From contig JAJYOK010000005.1 in the NCBI GenBank assembly GCA_021796215.1, positions 1 to 64,000 of the forward strand: a DNA stretch of 64,000 nucleotides, in the 5' to 3' direction. This stretch comes from Bacteroidota bacterium. Lineage in GTDB: Bacteria; Bacteroidota; Ignavibacteria; UBA10030; UBA8401. The notes under the pieces were generated by a model. That model made no database searches. It saw only the letters and a list, made by a program, of their open reading frames with translations, and was not told the DNA's origin. Below, piece after piece: positions 63,501 to 64,000 of the stretch (its first letter is position 1; each line of letters begins with the position of its first letter). The translations under genes were made by a program, and so were the position numbers.

Positions 63501-64000
63501 ACTCACTGTTGTCGCGGTCATCCATTCCCCAGAGCACTTCAAGGTCGGCGTTCGGAACATCCTGACGCAAATAACCGGGCCACACATATTGCCCTTTTGT
63601 CTGATTGTACCAACTCGAAGGCCAACTATCCGGTTTTCCATCGCGCGGACTTATGTCGAGCGCACCGCTCGACGCCATCACGGGCGACGTCGGATCGACA
63701 TAATCGGGCAGCGGTTCCCAACTATAGATGATGGAATTATTATTCGCGTCCACATCCGCGGCATAAATGTCGTTCACCGCATCCGATGAAATGTCAACGA
63801 CTCTGCCCGTCGTATCTTTCACGGCGGCAGCGACAAGCGGGCAAAACTGATAGATGTCGCCGAGTCCATGCCACACCATATTGTTCACGTGGCGAAGTAG
63901 TCCATACCCCGGTGCGATACCGCCGTAGTTATAGATGTTGCCGACAATCTGGTTTCCATTCATCAAAAAATATTTCCGGTCTGCCGCGCTCGCTTGTTTC
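60556..64000 (-). CDS. Large secreted FN3 protein, paralogue of 14888-18559 (partial)
   Basis: The reading frame stays open to the right edge (KQASAADRKYFLMNGNQIVG precedes the track's TTG start), so the N-terminus with signal peptide is missing. The 1148 visible residues contain Asp-rich calcium-type loops (GIDNDGDGMIDESQTNGIDDDLD), an FN3 domain (AVPGDRKVTLYWDSG...YVIYRST), and a C-terminal FlgD-like Ig fold beginning VVPNPY and ending ILKFAVIK. It aligns by eye with the 1223-aa protein along most of its length. No enzymatic motif is seen. It is followed by a PorV-like gene, the same order as in the starch locus, but with no receptor or hydrolase nearby. Confidence 0.78.
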   Translation of the reverse strand, partial: KQASAADRKYFLMNGNQIVGNIYNYGGIAPGYGLLRHVNNMVWHGLGDIYQFCPLVAAAVKDTTGRVVDISSDAVNDIYAADVDANNNSIIYSWEPLPDYVDPTSPVMASSGALDISPRDGKPDSWPSSWYNQTKGQYVWPGYLRQDVPNADLEVLWGMDDRDNSEFAYFPFYKDTVASDGRHLCGLGVKVEGRALQWSNALAQNTIFFVYTAQNYSPRDLDTVYFGMYGDVDVGGGLTDVTPSTESQDDLGFFISPLDMVDRLTGKSVPVYSRSLVYFWDNDGIGNYGLRTHYDACKFLESPGNSNDGIDNDGDGMIDESQTNGIDDDLDWKATNDDVGIDGVPDTHDPGEGDGVPTAGIRLPDGTLDPLHPGEPNYELTDLDESDQIGLTAFRSWTWGTAGEELSADSLVWQHLEEGFYNTIPQVTDISFLYGSGKISLQRAGTDGSIKRFSIALLMGENKDDILLTAQTVQVIYNQNYQFIRPPAKPVVSAVPGDRKVTLYWDSGAENSVDPIQGEDFEGYVIYRSTTPQFSDINLITDGKGTSLLSKPLTDVNGKEAKWDIKFRPEPFADSGTAGAVYDNTIKQWYKDLNSNGRWDSMTDDYWKGYSPLPYNDRGVAYYLGDNTGLVHSYVDSNNVINGQTYYYAVVSYDHGDSVQYPPSECTKRISIDPITSRYTYDVNTVAVIPGPRASGYTAPGFASAEGADHIRGSATGSVKLQILDDMAIQDGAEYNLAFADSLDTDGKKTAALNYSVLRLDPVTSEVYLFDTNYVKIGRTNISVDSYFHVSDAKTNQIFAMKTDYVLDPARGLIRKTGTGAMKDKTGPFSVTYRFYGQPPSTLLNSEEANPVFDGIKVFAQNQSLALDALNSTWINNNNKTLDYYVSLPTVGVQKLAPIDVEIFISSSDTSADGMYASGDALLSTTNKSVSTPFHIVNITNDSVRANISITARILESNPVVVKSAKNGRWDFGEPIIFVTPSPYGSGNNTMYQVTFTAKDSLNKKFGGEIFKIVTQQPFTSGDVYQFKTVAAKFDVAKASGALDRIKVVPNPYVAVNDIEPTDRLPGTTRGSRRIYFEHLPPRATIRIFTLSGELVRTLEHESGIDNGREYWDLLNRDNLGVAYGVYIAHIDAPGVGQRILKFAVIK

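Overview
The window reads as part of a Gram-negative chromosome from the Bacteroidota/Ignavibacteriota (FCB) side of the tree. The evidence is four secreted proteins ending in type IX secretion (T9SS) sorting domains with the PNPFNP signature, two PorV/PorQ-like outer-membrane proteins, a TonB-dependent receptor and LPS-assembly genes. The best promoters I can find are sigma70-like (TTGA.. / 17 bp / TATATT) rather than the Bacteroidia -33/-7 type, which fits an Ignavibacteria-like lineage better than classical Bacteroidia. The lineage is inference. I see no CRISPR array, insertion sequence, tRNA or rRNA, and no gene-free stretch longer than 300 bases.

Region 1 (1-22549, all minus strand) is a complete-looking starch/maltodextrin utilisation locus, read right to left. 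It starts with a LacI-type regulator that has a palindromic operator over its own promoter. Next come a TonB-dependent receptor, a 1223-aa secreted protein of unknown role, a PorV-like protein, a 1405-aa T9SS-exported GH13 enzyme and a T9SS-exported protein with starch-binding-like repeats. After a terminator hairpin come a cytoplasmic GH13 enzyme, a second T9SS-exported GH13 amylase, a GH57 enzyme with a signal peptide but no T9SS tail, and the start of a maltose-type ABC-transporter binding lipoprotein that runs off the window. The predicted compartments form a chain: surface amylases and binding protein, outer-membrane receptor, periplasmic GH57, ABC import, cytoplasmic hydrolase. No SusD-like lipoprotein is present, and the large protein occupies the slot next to the receptor.

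Region 2 (22608-28630) is a five-gene housekeeping operon: NAD(P)HX repair enzyme, VanZ-like membrane protein, CNNM/CorC-type transporter, MFS exporter and secreted M64 peptidase. Region 3 (28649-35974) holds the membrane-arm genes nuoJ, K, L, M and N of complex I. An NhaD/ArsB-superfamily antiporter gene sits between nuoM and nuoN and overlaps nuoM by ATGA. A frameshifted lipoprotein gene follows on the plus strand. Region 4 (36807-41949) carries moaA, a radical SAM protein, moaE and moaD downstream of a PhoR/PhoB-like two-component pair. Region 5 (42024-45229) carries a DUF84 NTPase, cytidine deaminase, DUF971 protein, SGNH hydrolase and MFS transporter.

Region 6 (45283-51915, plus strand) encodes a Leu/Val/Glu-type dehydrogenase, NusB, an MFS transporter, a DsbD-alpha-like protein, LpxH-like phosphatase and PBP1A. 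Region 7 (52039-56254, minus) has a T9SS protein with a duplicated Ig-like unit, an LPS heptosyltransferase-type GT9 and an LpxL-like acyltransferase. Region 8 has a class A beta-lactamase-fold serine hydrolase on the plus strand. On the minus strand it has a second large-protein/PorV pair (the large protein is cut by the window end), a beta-propeller lipoprotein, a metallophosphoesterase and a tiny lipoprotein ORF too short for the ORF track. Short palindromic repeats (TCCGCC...GGCGGA type) are scattered from 33 to 47 kb and have entered the ends of genes.
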